Origin: MWCR01 sp049325475
Lineage (GTDB): Bacteria; Patescibacteriota; Patescibacteriia; 2-12-FULL-60-25
Assembly: GCA_049325475.1 (NCBI GenBank)
Contig: JBMOLN010000007.1
Coordinates: forward strand, 248,001 to 312,000
Length of the DNA stretch: 64,000 bases
Direction of reading: 5' to 3'
The notes under the pieces are model-generated. The model saw nothing but the letters and a program-made list of their open reading frames with translations. It ran no database searches and was not told the origin of the DNA. A program made the position numbers and the translations under genes. Shown piece after piece: positions 33,375-41,923 of this stretch (the stretch's first letter is position 1; each line of letters begins with the position of its first letter).

Positions 33375-34976
33375 CGTGTCGTTTTTCTTGGCTTGCAATA
33401 GCTCGAGTCTGAACTTACCTACAAGCTCCGCAACCTTCAAAAAGTTGTTGGGCTCGCGATTGATGGCAACTGCCTGCAATACGAGCATCAAATAATGTTC
33501 AGCCGCCGCAACCTTGGAGGTTGGGTGCTTGAACTCATAATCCGGATTCAGGCAAATCTGGGTACCAATGACCGGAACCAGTGCAAACATGTGAGTGCTC
33601 ATGCCGGGCAATGTCTGCACTATGTAGCTTCGGCCGCCGATGTTCCAGGCTAGAGGCAGATTCCTGCCTTCATCATCCCGGTCATCGCTTTCATTCTCCT
33701 GAGGCTTGCGGCTTGACCCGTTGCCGCCGGGATTACGCGGCTTTGGATCGGCGCTTGCGTGCTGGCGCCGGTTGCGCTTTCTTTTACGGATCGGACCCGG
33801 AGTGTTGCTGCGCAGGCTGTCCAGGTCAATGTCCGCTTCACCAAAGGCCGCAGTGAACATTTCCGTGAAATCGTCCAGCAGTTTGTGGAACGAATCCCGC
33901 TCCCCCGAATCAGAGTCACCCAAGAGTTTGTTGGCATAGGGCACAGCCTTTTCCAAGGCTCGGTACACCGCTTTCCACTGCTTGGTGCGCGCCAACTTGA
34001 CAAGAAGGCCTGCTCGTGAGGTGTCTTGCCACAAGAGCAGATTCATATCATTGACAAAGATGTCTCCTTCCAGCCCGCGGTTGGTAAGAACCCAGGGCAA
34101 AAGGCCAATCATCTCCGGTGCATATCCGCAGCGCAGCCCCGTTGCACCATCGCAGACCCAAAGGCCGGAAGCATTAGGGTCGTCAACCGCTTTGGGCTTG
34201 TCCATGTACACTTCGATGCCGTCATGGGCGATGACCTTTTTCTTGAGAGGCGGAGCATTCAGCGGCTCACCGCCAACCGACAAGTTGATCGCCCTGTCAG
34301 CCTTGCGCGGCAGCTTCCACTGCAATCCCTCTCGTATCTCCTTGATTGAGATGATGACCGAGTTGGGGATGACCACAATGGTAAAGCTGCCCTTGATATT
34401 TTTGTATTTTCCCAATTCATCCGCGTCAGGACCTACCATTCTTGGCTTGACCTGATTATAGCGGATCTTGTATGGCGTAACCTCAACCAACATCACAGGC
34501 CCGCTCGAAGACGTGCGCGTCAATATGTAGAAACCGCTGTCTCTGTCGCGGTCAACATTTTTCGAATTCAGAGCAAAGTACGCAAAGCGTCCAATCTGTT
34601 TGGCAGACGCTCCGCCATGAGTACTGTTATCGATTTCATCACCGCCGACATTCAAGAAGCGCTGTATCTTGGGAACAGTGAAGCCGCTCCCGCGGTCCAT
34701 GCAGACAAGAGCGAAGCTTCCGGGTGAAAGCGGATGGTTTTTGACCAAGTCCAATTCCACATAGGTCAGGCTCGGATCCCATTTCTCCTCGTCCGTCATG
34801 CAGGCTTGCGCTGCATTTCGGATCAGTTCCCATAGGTTGGCGATGGGGTTTTTGTACAATTGATCAGAGAAGATCATGTCATAGGTATTCATACCCGTGA
34901 CAAAGGTCCATTGCATTTCCTCGGGCTTCGTTGAGGGTTTTTCGACGGTTTGATCAACCTTGTGTCCACGTATCAT
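33372..34976 (-). CDS. GHKL (Bergerat-fold) ATPase-like protein
   Basis: 534 aa. The N-terminal domain has an N-box LWELIRNAAQAC (about 48-59; Asn54 is the Mg-binding position), a DRGSGF motif (DxGxG, 94-98) and a Gly-rich lid GGASAKQIGRFA (121-132). These mark the Hsp90/histidine kinase/MutL/MORC ATPase superfamily. There is no phosphoacceptor His domain. A middle domain (about 200-390) is followed by a basic disordered linker (PIRKRKRNRRQ ... ) and a C-terminal domain of about 100 residues. Of known groups a MORC- or Hsp90-like mechanical ATPase fits best, with low certainty. Its ATG overlaps the stop of the HTH gene (ATGA). Confidence 0.75.
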   Translation of the reverse strand: MIRGHKVDQTVEKPSTKPEEMQWTFVTGMNTYDMIFSDQLYKNPIANLWELIRNAAQACMTDEEKWDPSLTYVELDLVKNHPLSPGSFALVCMDRGSGFTVPKIQRFLNVGGDEIDNSTHGGASAKQIGRFAYFALNSKNVDRDRDSGFYILTRTSSSGPVMLVEVTPYKIRYNQVKPRMVGPDADELGKYKNIKGSFTIVVIPNSVIISIKEIREGLQWKLPRKADRAINLSVGGEPLNAPPLKKKVIAHDGIEVYMDKPKAVDDPNASGLWVCDGATGLRCGYAPEMIGLLPWVLTNRGLEGDIFVNDMNLLLWQDTSRAGLLVKLARTKQWKAVYRALEKAVPYANKLLGDSDSGERDSFHKLLDDFTEMFTAAFGEADIDLDSLRSNTPGPIRKRKRNRRQHASADPKPRNPGGNGSSRKPQENESDDRDDEGRNLPLAWNIGGRSYIVQTLPGMSTHMFALVPVIGTQICLNPDYEFKHPTSKVAAAEHYLMLVLQAVAINREPNNFLKVAELVGKFRLELLQAKKNDT

Positions 34977-36166
34977 TTGCTCGTCCTTTCAGGTGAGAGC
35001 ATCAGACTCAGGCGTAAAATCACACCCGGGTCGGTGATGGGGTTGCCTTGCCAAGCCTCTTTTAGGTCTTGGTCATCCAGCTGGCCTGTATTCATAAGTA
35101 GCACCACGGCTCGTGCCAGCATATAGCGGTCATTTGCTTCAAAATCATCAAGATTTGCCGTCAATTCTTGCAAAGTGTTTGCCAGTGCATGCAAAGCTGA
35201 TATCACTCCCGAAATAGCTTTGCCGTTTATGCACTGCTGAGCGTCAGCTTTTAGCTCTGCCGGCTCATGAGCGGGTTTTGAGTTTTTTTGCTCGCCGCTC
35301 TTTTGGCCGTTGCTCTGTCTTTTTGTTGCCGGCTGCCTTGACTTGTTATCGCTTTTTAGAGATGAGGGTGTTTCATCTCTCATACATACCGGTTCATTTT
35401 GTTTATTCAGCAAACACTGGGCTTTTTCGATCAGCTTTTCCAAAGCTTCGATGGGCGGATAGCGTCCCTCGGCAGTAATGGCCTTGGAAATCGTTCCGGG
35501 TTTCTCATCCATTGCTTTTGCAACATTGGCCTGACTTGCATACTTTTCTTTTAGCTTTTCGAGCAGTGCCGCAAACTCTTTTTGTTTGCCAGTCTTTGCT
35601 CTTAAATACTCCTGGCTTCTTTTTTGTACGCGCGATACAAGCTTGGTACCCGTCGCTTCATCTGTGATGGCTTGGCTGACCTCGGCATTATTGAGTGCAT
35701 CAAAGGCGCTTCGCTTCCAAAACAGCATATCGCGGATAATGTTTTGATTTGTTGAGAAAGCCGAGGCAAAGACCTCGATACCGGTATCGTCGGAAAAATC
35801 AGCGTAAATTACCTGGATAAGAAATACCAGATCAATAATCTCAATGGAATAAAGAGCCAGGACGGCCCGGTTATCTCCATGGAGTTTTTGAATATGGCCG
35901 CCGATAAGATTGCCCAGCATTTGCTTGCCGGCAAATTCACTGACAGCGGTCAAAAAATTTCCTTGGATCAAGGCTCTTTCACCGGCCAGGAATTCCAAGC
36001 AACGCTGCTTGTTTTTGTTTAAATGCGAACCCAAGTCGCCGGGCTGCATTTTTTTCTCTTTGAGCTTGGCGTGGATCGCATCGCGCAATTCTTCATAGAG
36101 CTCATGCAATGCCAGCACATGCTCGCGGTCTTCTGCCAACTGCCGCTTGCGTTCAGTTTGATCCAT
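34973..36166 (-). CDS. 397-aa HTH-containing partner of the GHKL ATPase
   Basis: ATG 36166 (MDQTERKRQLAED) has SD AAGGAG 6-7 nt upstream; a TTG nine codons earlier overlaps that SD. The N-terminal part (LKEKKMQPGDLGSHLNKNKQRCLEFLAGERAL, in pieces) and a second segment around 190-235 (YASQANVAKAMDEKPGTISK) both look like Xre-type HTH units. A Lys/Ser/Gln-rich linker (about 250-300) and a helical C-terminus follow. It is likely a DNA-binding protein that recruits or controls the ATPase; coupled translation supports a complex. Confidence 0.7.
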   Translation of the reverse strand: MDQTERKRQLAEDREHVLALHELYEELRDAIHAKLKEKKMQPGDLGSHLNKNKQRCLEFLAGERALIQGNFLTAVSEFAGKQMLGNLIGGHIQKLHGDNRAVLALYSIEIIDLVFLIQVIYADFSDDTGIEVFASAFSTNQNIIRDMLFWKRSAFDALNNAEVSQAITDEATGTKLVSRVQKRSQEYLRAKTGKQKEFAALLEKLKEKYASQANVAKAMDEKPGTISKAITAEGRYPPIEALEKLIEKAQCLLNKQNEPVCMRDETPSSLKSDNKSRQPATKRQSNGQKSGEQKNSKPAHEPAELKADAQQCINGKAISGVISALHALANTLQELTANLDDFEANDRYMLARAVVLLMNTGQLDDQDLKEAWQGNPITDPGVILRLSLMLSPERTSK

Positions 36167-36222
36167 GAGGATCTCCTTTATATCGTTTTTCAACGACCGG
36201 TTTTGTTTCGGTGTGATGTTTA

Positions 36223-36251
36223 TATATAGCCAAAATATGGAGATCTGTCAA
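36223..36251 (-). promoter_or_regulatory. Promoter of the HTH-GHKL operon
   Basis: Minus strand: TTGACA, 17-nt spacer, TATATA. Confidence 0.8.
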
Positions 36252-36334
36252 GGTCCCAAGCCTCGGGTGTAAACATAACATTCTGCGAAAAAAGTCAACT
36301 AAAATCGAATATTAACCATCCGCCTTCTTTTAGC

Positions 36335-36363
36335 TTGACTTGTGTGGATTTTTATGCTGAAAA
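36335..36363 (+). promoter_or_regulatory. Possible promoter of the 36401 gene
   Basis: TTGACT, 17-nt spacer, TGC then TGAAAA; the -10 is weak but has the TGC context seen in other promoters here. Confidence 0.4.
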
Positions 36364-36400
36364 TGGGCTAAATAACGAACCTTAAAACCCAAGAGGAACA

Positions 36401-37924
36401 ATGAGCCTAGCCAAAAAGCAGGTACTTGGGCACATCACCGAATTGGTGTGCCGATATGTGCCCGCAGATGCGGCCATTGTCGGTACCTTGGGCGGAATAG
36501 GGCTCGAGGCCGGCGTTTGGCGAAAAGCGGGGATTAAACCGGAAAATTCTTATTTCATTGACCGCGATCCTTTGCGCATGAAGGCGCTGATGGAAAAATG
36601 CGAAGGCGCTGTACAGATTTTGGGATCTCTGGATCAATTCGCGAATGTGTTTTGTGCCTGCCGGAGTGCCGAACGGGGCTTGGATTTTTTTCATTTGGAT
36701 CTTTGCGGGACCATCAACGGACTGGAAGAAGAGATATCACAAATACTGCCTCTTATTTTCCGCAGCCAAGCGCGTTGCTTTGCGGTTACTGTGGCAGATG
36801 CGCGCCGCAACTTGGCGCATGAAACTCCCAAAGAGCTTTTCCTGGCCGCCGCCAAACTCTGGCCGGCGCTGCATTGGCAAACCTGGCTCTTGCTCTGCGA
36901 CTTGCACAATCAAGCGCGCCTTGAATGCCTGCAAGAAGCTGATACGGAAAAAGTCGCCCTGCGCGAACTCAGCCTGCTTGTGGTTCTGGGACGGGCTTTG
37001 CAAAAGTCCTCATGTCCGGATTACATGAGCGGTTTTGTCTGCAGCAATGTGTTGCGCTTTGTCTATTCATCAGATGGCTTTCGTATGCGGACTTACTTTT
37101 TTCACTTCGAACCCCAAGAAAAAGGAAAACAACCCCTAACCAGTCTGGCCATAGAGCTAAGCAGTTCTGTCTGCACCTGGTTTGACCAATATGGAACGCA
37201 AGCCGGTCAAATCAAACCCCAAACCTCAAGAATGAGGATCAGCATGGAAAGAAACGAAGAAATCAAACAGATCAAATCCAGGCTCGGGCCAATCATGGCC
37301 ATGATGAATGAGGATATCCTGCGGGAGGTCGAAAGACTTTTCGAGCTTGCATCTGGCCATGATGATTCCGCGTCCAAGTTGGACATGAGCAAGCTCGACG
37401 AGGTGATAGCGATTCTGCGGTCGCTCAAGGGCGGGGCGCCGGTTCAGTCGAACTCGCTTTCGCCGTCTCCCGCTTCGGATCCTTCTGCGCAGGAGTCCGG
37501 ACCTCCGCCTCCGCCTGCCAAAAAGCGCGGCCGGCCCAAGAAGGTGCGTCCCGAAGGCGAGAAGATCACCAGCTTGAGCCACGTCAGTCTTCAAGATAAG
37601 GATTCTGCGCGCATCGCTCTCATGGAAGCTGCCCGGATTGGCGCCGCGGCCGAGGATCGCGACGCGTCTCTGAACGCCGCCATCGACGAATGGGCTGAAA
37701 AATTCGGTGTTGCCGATGCGCCCAACCGTTTCGATATGTTCAGCGGTCTTCGCGCCCGCGCCCGCGGGGGCTTTGAGCCCGAGTTCTTTGCCCGCGTGCT
37801 CTTGGCCGAACCGGAGGGGCGCAAGCGCAACTCTCTGGTCGCCAAGCTGGCCAAGCTTTACGGGTACACCAAAGAGCAAGTCTTGGCCTCGGCCGCCAAG
37901 CATCACTCCTGGCCGCAAGAATAG
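36401..37924 (+). CDS. 507-aa protein: methyltransferase-like domain, AT-hook and shared helical domain
   Basis: SD GAGGA precedes the ATG. Residues 20-135 look like a Rossmann methyltransferase core: AAIVGTLGGIGLEAGVW, an acidic strand end YFIDRD, and FFHLDLCGT. A catalytic motif is not clear, so activity is unproven. After about residue 285 a Pro/Ser linker leads to KKRGRPKK (374-381), a classic AT-hook for minor-groove binding. Residues about 403-502 form a helical domain (FGVADAPNRF ... FFARVLL ... LAKLYGYTKEQVLASA) found three times in the next gene. An in-frame ATG at 37244 with GAGGAT just upstream could start a separate 226-aa C-terminal product. Confidence 0.7.
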   Translation: MSLAKKQVLGHITELVCRYVPADAAIVGTLGGIGLEAGVWRKAGIKPENSYFIDRDPLRMKALMEKCEGAVQILGSLDQFANVFCACRSAERGLDFFHLDLCGTINGLEEEISQILPLIFRSQARCFAVTVADARRNLAHETPKELFLAAAKLWPALHWQTWLLLCDLHNQARLECLQEADTEKVALRELSLLVVLGRALQKSSCPDYMSGFVCSNVLRFVYSSDGFRMRTYFFHFEPQEKGKQPLTSLAIELSSSVCTWFDQYGTQAGQIKPQTSRMRISMERNEEIKQIKSRLGPIMAMMNEDILREVERLFELASGHDDSASKLDMSKLDEVIAILRSLKGGAPVQSNSLSPSPASDPSAQESGPPPPPAKKRGRPKKVRPEGEKITSLSHVSLQDKDSARIALMEAARIGAAAEDRDASLNAAIDEWAEKFGVADAPNRFDMFSGLRARARGGFEPEFFARVLLAEPEGRKRNSLVAKLAKLYGYTKEQVLASAAKHHSWPQE

Positions 37925-37948
37925 TTCCTCTGCATCTATTTTTCTTTC

Positions 37949-37975
37949 AGACCTCCGCGCGGGGTCTTTTTTGAA
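37949..37975 (+). terminator. Terminator of the 36401 gene
   Basis: AGACC-T-CCGC/GCGG-GGTCT stem with one bulge, then T6. Confidence 0.8.
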
Positions 37976-38005
37976 CTTGATTTAAAGCACGTTTCACCGT
38001 AGTCC

Positions 38006-38105
38006 TGTTAACCCGTATTCCGGAGTTAACTCTGGAAAACGGATTTACGGTTGCACCGGAGTACGTTGTATCTGTAGTTCATGACATAGGACGTGGAACG
38101 TTTCA
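38006..38105. repeat. Degenerate repeat region before promoter 38113
   Basis: CCGTATTCCGG and GAGTTAACTCTGGA resemble bases upstream of the tandem repeat at 13927. GGACGTG/GAACGTT heptad-like units follow. No gene seen. Confidence 0.45.
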
Positions 38106-38112
38106 GGCTCCA

Positions 38113-38141
38113 TTGACAGTTCCCTCAATAAATGCTAAGCC
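38113..38141 (+). promoter_or_regulatory. Promoter of the 38185 gene
   Basis: TTGACA, 17-nt spacer ending ATGC, then TAAGCC. Good -35, weak -10 with TGC extension. Confidence 0.55.
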
Positions 38142-38184
38142 AATAACGGTTCATTCACAAAAAACACCAAGAAAAGGTGCTGAA

Positions 38185-39999
38185 ATGAGCAAAGACCAGG
38201 CAGATCTCAAAAAAATTCGCACAGCTTTGCAGCCGTTTTTCATTTTGTTTAATGAAGAGGGTAGAACGGCAATTGAAAGATTGCTGGATCTGGCCGCTCA
38301 AAACTCGGCAGGATCCGACACGGATCTGCAAGCCAAACATGAGCAATCCCTGGCCCGAATCGCCGAGCTTGAAGCCGAGCTTGGTAAAGCTTGCGGGCGC
38401 ACAGAGACGCTGGAAGCGGCTTATACGGAACTGGCGCAGAAACATCAAGCTTTGCTCAAAGAACACGATGAGCTCCGCGTCCGTTCCAAGACCGTGGAAG
38501 CGGTTTACACAGAACTGGAAAAAAAGCATGAAACTCTGCGCCGGTGTCTGCGGAATAACATGATTAGTCTTCATGAGCATGCTCAAGCTATCAATACCAC
38601 GTTGATTGAAGTTGATCTAAACAATCCAACTCAAGCAGCTCCGGATCCTGCTCCCGCAGGTCCCGAACCCAAGCCCGATCCCGAGTCTGCAGCCGGCTCG
38701 GACGCCGATCCCCCCAGAGTCATCGATGAAATTAAAACCAGGCTCCTGACCGAGGATTTGGCACGTCTGGAAATTATGGAAGCACGCGCAATCAGCGACG
38801 TGGCATATACGGCTTGCAAACAAAAATATTCAAAGATCCTTGGGTATGACAAGCTGGGAAGGCCGGAGGTACGTATAAGCGGTCTAATCACCGCCGCGAG
38901 CGGTGAGCGTGCCGCGCATTTCTTTGCGCGCCTGCTCAAAGCTTGCGCTGACGAATATGAAAAGCAAATCATGCTCATGCTTTTGTCCGGAGTTTACGGA
39001 AGAACTTCTCATGAAATTCTGTCGCTGGCCCGGGCAACAAAAACCTGGCGCGATGAACACAAGTTTTATCGGCACAGGCCGGCGGGTTTCCGAGGCAAAG
39101 CTGTTTCTGCTGCGCATGTCAATGGATCCGCTGCCGAATCCGGACCGTCGCTAAAACCCGAAGGCGCGGAGTTGATTCTTGACGATAAGCTCTGTTTGTT
39201 TCTCTATGAGGCATGCGCTCAAGGCGGCGAAGCGTATGCCGCTGCTCGCGTCGAGTCAATTCAGAAACTCAAAGAATTCGGTGTTACAAACCCTGCAGAA
39301 GCTATTCGCGGCATTATGGCTCGAGCAACGCAGGGAACCGGTGCCTTTTTCATCGCCAACATGTTGCGCTCTTGCAAATCCAAACAAGAACTCGAAGCCA
39401 TGTTGGATCGCCTTGCGGCTTTGTACCTGAATTCCAAGGATGAACTTTTGGCCCATGCCAAAACCAGTCTATATCCGGAAAAGAGTCCGGGACGCAGAGC
39501 TAAAAAAGATTTGCCCAAACTGGTTTTGAAGTATTCCAAGCGCAGTCTGCGCCGGCAAAGGCGCTCGGACAAATCCATCCAGTCCAAACCAAACAAGGCC
39601 AAGGCTTCAAAAACGGCCAAAACGGCGCCGGGCAAAAAGCCAGCCTCCAAGCAGGACAAGGTTGATCGATTCCCCGACAAGGTGCTGAACGATCGGGCGC
39701 GCTTTGAGCTTGCATGGGCAAAGCATTGCGGTCCTGATGAATTCGCCAAGGCTCGCGTAGTCTGGCACAAGAAGCTCGGCATCGCGGATCATCCCGGTCG
39801 CGGCGGCATCATCAACACATTCGTGAACAGTGCCGTACATCCCAAGTTCCGCTTCAACTTTGCTGCGCGCTTCTTGACACATCAAAAACCCGCGCAACGC
39901 CAGCAGATTCTGCTTCAGCTGGCCGAGCTGTACGGCATGAATCCGGAAGATCTTAAGAAGGCTGTTGCGGATATTGCTCCCGCAATCGTCTACCTCTAA
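38185..39999 (+). CDS. 604-aa protein with three copies of a novel helical domain
   Basis: SD AAGGTG lies 5 nt before ATG 38185. A coiled-coil N-terminus (about 1-140) with near-repeats ETLEAAYTELAQKH and KTVEAVYTELEKKH is followed by a Pro-rich linker. Then come three divergent copies of one domain: about 195-300 (ILGYDKLGR ... AHFFARLLKA ... GVYGRTSHEILSLA), 335-450 (FGVTNPAEA ... FFIANMLRS ... ALYLNSKDELLAHA) and 505-604 (LGIADHPGR ... NFAARFLTH ... ELYGMNPEDLKKA). A Lys/Arg-rich linker lies before copy 3. The upstream gene has a fourth copy. Family unknown; the basic linker suggests nucleic-acid binding. Confidence 0.75.
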   Translation: MSKDQADLKKIRTALQPFFILFNEEGRTAIERLLDLAAQNSAGSDTDLQAKHEQSLARIAELEAELGKACGRTETLEAAYTELAQKHQALLKEHDELRVRSKTVEAVYTELEKKHETLRRCLRNNMISLHEHAQAINTTLIEVDLNNPTQAAPDPAPAGPEPKPDPESAAGSDADPPRVIDEIKTRLLTEDLARLEIMEARAISDVAYTACKQKYSKILGYDKLGRPEVRISGLITAASGERAAHFFARLLKACADEYEKQIMLMLLSGVYGRTSHEILSLARATKTWRDEHKFYRHRPAGFRGKAVSAAHVNGSAAESGPSLKPEGAELILDDKLCLFLYEACAQGGEAYAAARVESIQKLKEFGVTNPAEAIRGIMARATQGTGAFFIANMLRSCKSKQELEAMLDRLAALYLNSKDELLAHAKTSLYPEKSPGRRAKKDLPKLVLKYSKRSLRRQRRSDKSIQSKPNKAKASKTAKTAPGKKPASKQDKVDRFPDKVLNDRARFELAWAKHCGPDEFAKARVVWHKKLGIADHPGRGGIINTFVNSAVHPKFRFNFAARFLTHQKPAQRQQILLQLAELYGMNPEDLKKAVADIAPAIVYL

Positions 40000-40006
40000 A
40001 AACATC

Positions 40007-40032
40007 ACCGTCCCAAACTGGGGCGGTTTTTT
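40007..40032 (+). terminator. Terminator of the 38185 gene
   Basis: ACCGTCCC-AAACT-GGGGCGGT then T6. Confidence 0.8.
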
Positions 40033-40034
40033 AA

Positions 40035-40209
40035 TCCCTCTCTACCTCTCCGCAATATCGCGGAGAAACCTCTCCCTCGTAATGCCCCTGCGCCGAAGCT
40101 CCGGGGTACAGGACGAGGGAAAGGAGTCGGTTTGTAAAGGTTAATAAAAATCCTCCCTTGCTTGCGGGGCAGGGGCGACGAACCGGTGTGAGTCGGGGAG
40201 AGGGAGTTT
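40035..40209. repeat. Cluster of C/T-rich palindromic repeats
   Basis: CCCTCTCTACCTCTCCGC with an inner AATATCGCGGAG, CCTCTCCCTCG, CCCCTGCGCCGAAGC and GGACGAGGGAAAGGAG (40035-40125), then CCTCCCTTGCTTGCGGGGC ... GGGGAGAGGGAG (40152-40209). Several nested copies lie before the ruvB stop. Confidence 0.7.
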
Positions 40210-40211
40210 AT

Positions 40212-41225
40212 CTAACCCTCCCAATCATCAGGCGCTTCTTTACCTAAGTGCTCATAGGACATTTTGGTCGCCATGCGCCCCCTGGGAGTTCTTGTAATCA
40301 AGCCCTCGCGAAGCAAGAAAGGTTCAATCACATCCTCAAGAGTTGCAATATCCTCACTCATGGATGCGGCCAGTGTACCAAGTCCAACCGGCCCGCCGTT
40401 AAATTTTTCTATAATCGCTAAAAGCGCTCTTCTGTCCGTTTCGTCCAAACCACGCCCGTCAATCATCAAAGACGACAATGCCGCATCAACCGTCTCCGGA
40501 TTCATCAGTCCTTCAGCTCTGACTTGCGCATAATCGCGAACTCTCCTTAGCAGTCGATTCGCAATCCTCGGAGTACACCTCGCTCTGCCCGCGATCGAAT
40601 ACGCGGTTGGCTCGTCAATTTCAACTTCCAATAAATCCGCACTGCGCTTCACGATAGAGGTCATCTCATCCGGCCCGTAAAAATCCAAATGATAATGCGC
40701 GCCAAACCTGTCGCGCAAAGGAGCGCTCATTAAACTCAACCTGGTTGTTGCTCCTATAATTGTAAATCGCCTCAAGTCGAGTCGCAAAGTTCTTGCGGCC
40801 GGTCCCTTGCCAATAACAATGTCCAAAGCAAAATCTTCCATGGCCGGATACAAAACCTCTTCAATGCTACGGTTCAAGCGATGGATTTCATCGATAAATA
40901 AAATATCTCCTTCTTCGAGATTTGTCAGAATCGCAGCCAAATCACCAACTCTTTCCAATGCCGGCCCGCTCGTCACTTTTATCTCCGCATCCATTTCATG
41001 CGCAATAACATGCGCCAGCGTAGTCTTGCCCAATCCCGGCGGACCATAAAGCAGAACATGCTCGCAAGGCTCTTCTCTGCCTTTTGCGGCTTCCAGCAAA
41101 ATGCTCAAATTTTCTTTAACTTGAGGCTGTCCCACGAATTCCGCTAAGCTTTTCGGCCTCAAACTTACCTCAACCCGCTCTTCATCGGGATTCGCCTCGG
41201 GCAATGTTAAACACTCCTCTTGCAT
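40212..41225 (-). CDS. ruvB: Holliday junction branch migration helicase RuvB
   Basis: 337 aa, normal length. Clear RuvB features: RPKSLAEFVGQPQVKENL, Walker A GPPGLGKTTLAHVIA, Walker B ILFIDEIHRLNR, sensor TIIGATTR with SAPLRDRFG, and the winged-helix end LLREGLITRTPRGRMAT. RuvB is the hexameric AAA+ motor that drives branch migration with RuvA. No ruvA or ruvC is adjacent. A TAAGCT box about 9 nt before the ATG and no SD fit a leaderless mRNA. Confidence 0.98.
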   Translation of the reverse strand: MQEECLTLPEANPDEERVEVSLRPKSLAEFVGQPQVKENLSILLEAAKGREEPCEHVLLYGPPGLGKTTLAHVIAHEMDAEIKVTSGPALERVGDLAAILTNLEEGDILFIDEIHRLNRSIEEVLYPAMEDFALDIVIGKGPAARTLRLDLRRFTIIGATTRLSLMSAPLRDRFGAHYHLDFYGPDEMTSIVKRSADLLEVEIDEPTAYSIAGRARCTPRIANRLLRRVRDYAQVRAEGLMNPETVDAALSSLMIDGRGLDETDRRALLAIIEKFNGGPVGLGTLAASMSEDIATLEDVIEPFLLREGLITRTPRGRMATKMSYEHLGKEAPDDWEG

Positions 41226-41269
41226 AATAAATCGAGCTTAGCACACACTCGAATAACTTGGAACATATA

Positions 41270-41375
41270 ACCCGCATCGCGCAACGTGTAGCGCGTATCG
41301 TCTGGCATTTTACGATACACGTTACACGTTTCGCGCTACACATGATTGCTAATTGCTAATTGCTGATTTATAATT
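41270..41375. repeat. 7-bp arrays between ruvB and 41383
   Basis: CGCATCG/CGCAACG/TGTAGCG/CGTATCG (41275-41302), CGATACA/CGTTACA/CGTTTCG/CGCTACA (41313-41341) and ATTGCTA/ATTGCTA/ATTGCTG (41345-41366). Confidence 0.8.
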
Positions 41376-41382
41376 AAGTATA

Positions 41383-41673
41383 ATGCAAGTTAATCCTTTC
41401 ATCCGTCCTGTTCCCGGGGTCATACCAAAAGTACAGCCGCCCCCGCCCGTGCAATCTTCATCGTCTCCGGGCCAAAAGTTTACCCGCGGCATGGATTCAA
41501 GCGAGCGTGCAGACAGTATCAAATCCATCGCCAATGACATTCATGCGCGAACGGCCCGTATACAACATCTTAAAATTGCGGCGCAAAAAATGCAGGAAGA
41601 AATCAAAAAAAATCCGCAGGCCGGATCATCTCGCATAGCCTATTTGGCCAAGCAATTGGATAAAGATTTTTAA
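41383..41673 (+). CDS. 96-aa orphan protein
   Basis: A TATAAT box lies 8 nt before the ATG, no SD. A Pro/Val-rich, disordered N-terminus (VIPKVQPPPPVQSSSS) is followed by one amphipathic helix region (RTARIQHLKIAAQKMQEEIKK). The next gene starts 2 nt after the stop. Unrecognised. Confidence 0.65.
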   Translation: MQVNPFIRPVPGVIPKVQPPPPVQSSSSPGQKFTRGMDSSERADSIKSIANDIHARTARIQHLKIAAQKMQEEIKKNPQAGSSRIAYLAKQLDKDF

Positions 41674-41674
41674 T

Positions 41675-41923
41675 ATGAAATTTTCTGAACGATTTCCATC
41701 GGTCGATATTTCCTCCAATGAACTGACGCCGGAGCTCTCTGCCGAATGTCAGCGCGGTTTAAATGACATCGCATCAACCTATGCGATAATCGATTCCATT
41801 ACAAATGATCTGCGCTCCGGCGGCATGGACAGTCAAAAAAGAGCTGCTTACGTACAGCTCCTGCGGGCCCAAGCGGAACTCAAAGGCCATCAATCCAATT
41901 TGGAAAAATATTTAAACAATTAA
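41675..41923 (+). CDS. 82-aa orphan protein, coupled to 41383
   Basis: Begins 2 nt after the previous stop. Starts MKFSERFPSVDISSNEL; helical with QLLRAQAELKGHQSNLEKYL at the end. The tail overlaps the convergent P-type ATPase gene by 4 nt. Unrecognised. Confidence 0.65.
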   Translation: MKFSERFPSVDISSNELTPELSAECQRGLNDIASTYAIIDSITNDLRSGGMDSQKRAAYVQLLRAQAELKGHQSNLEKYLNN

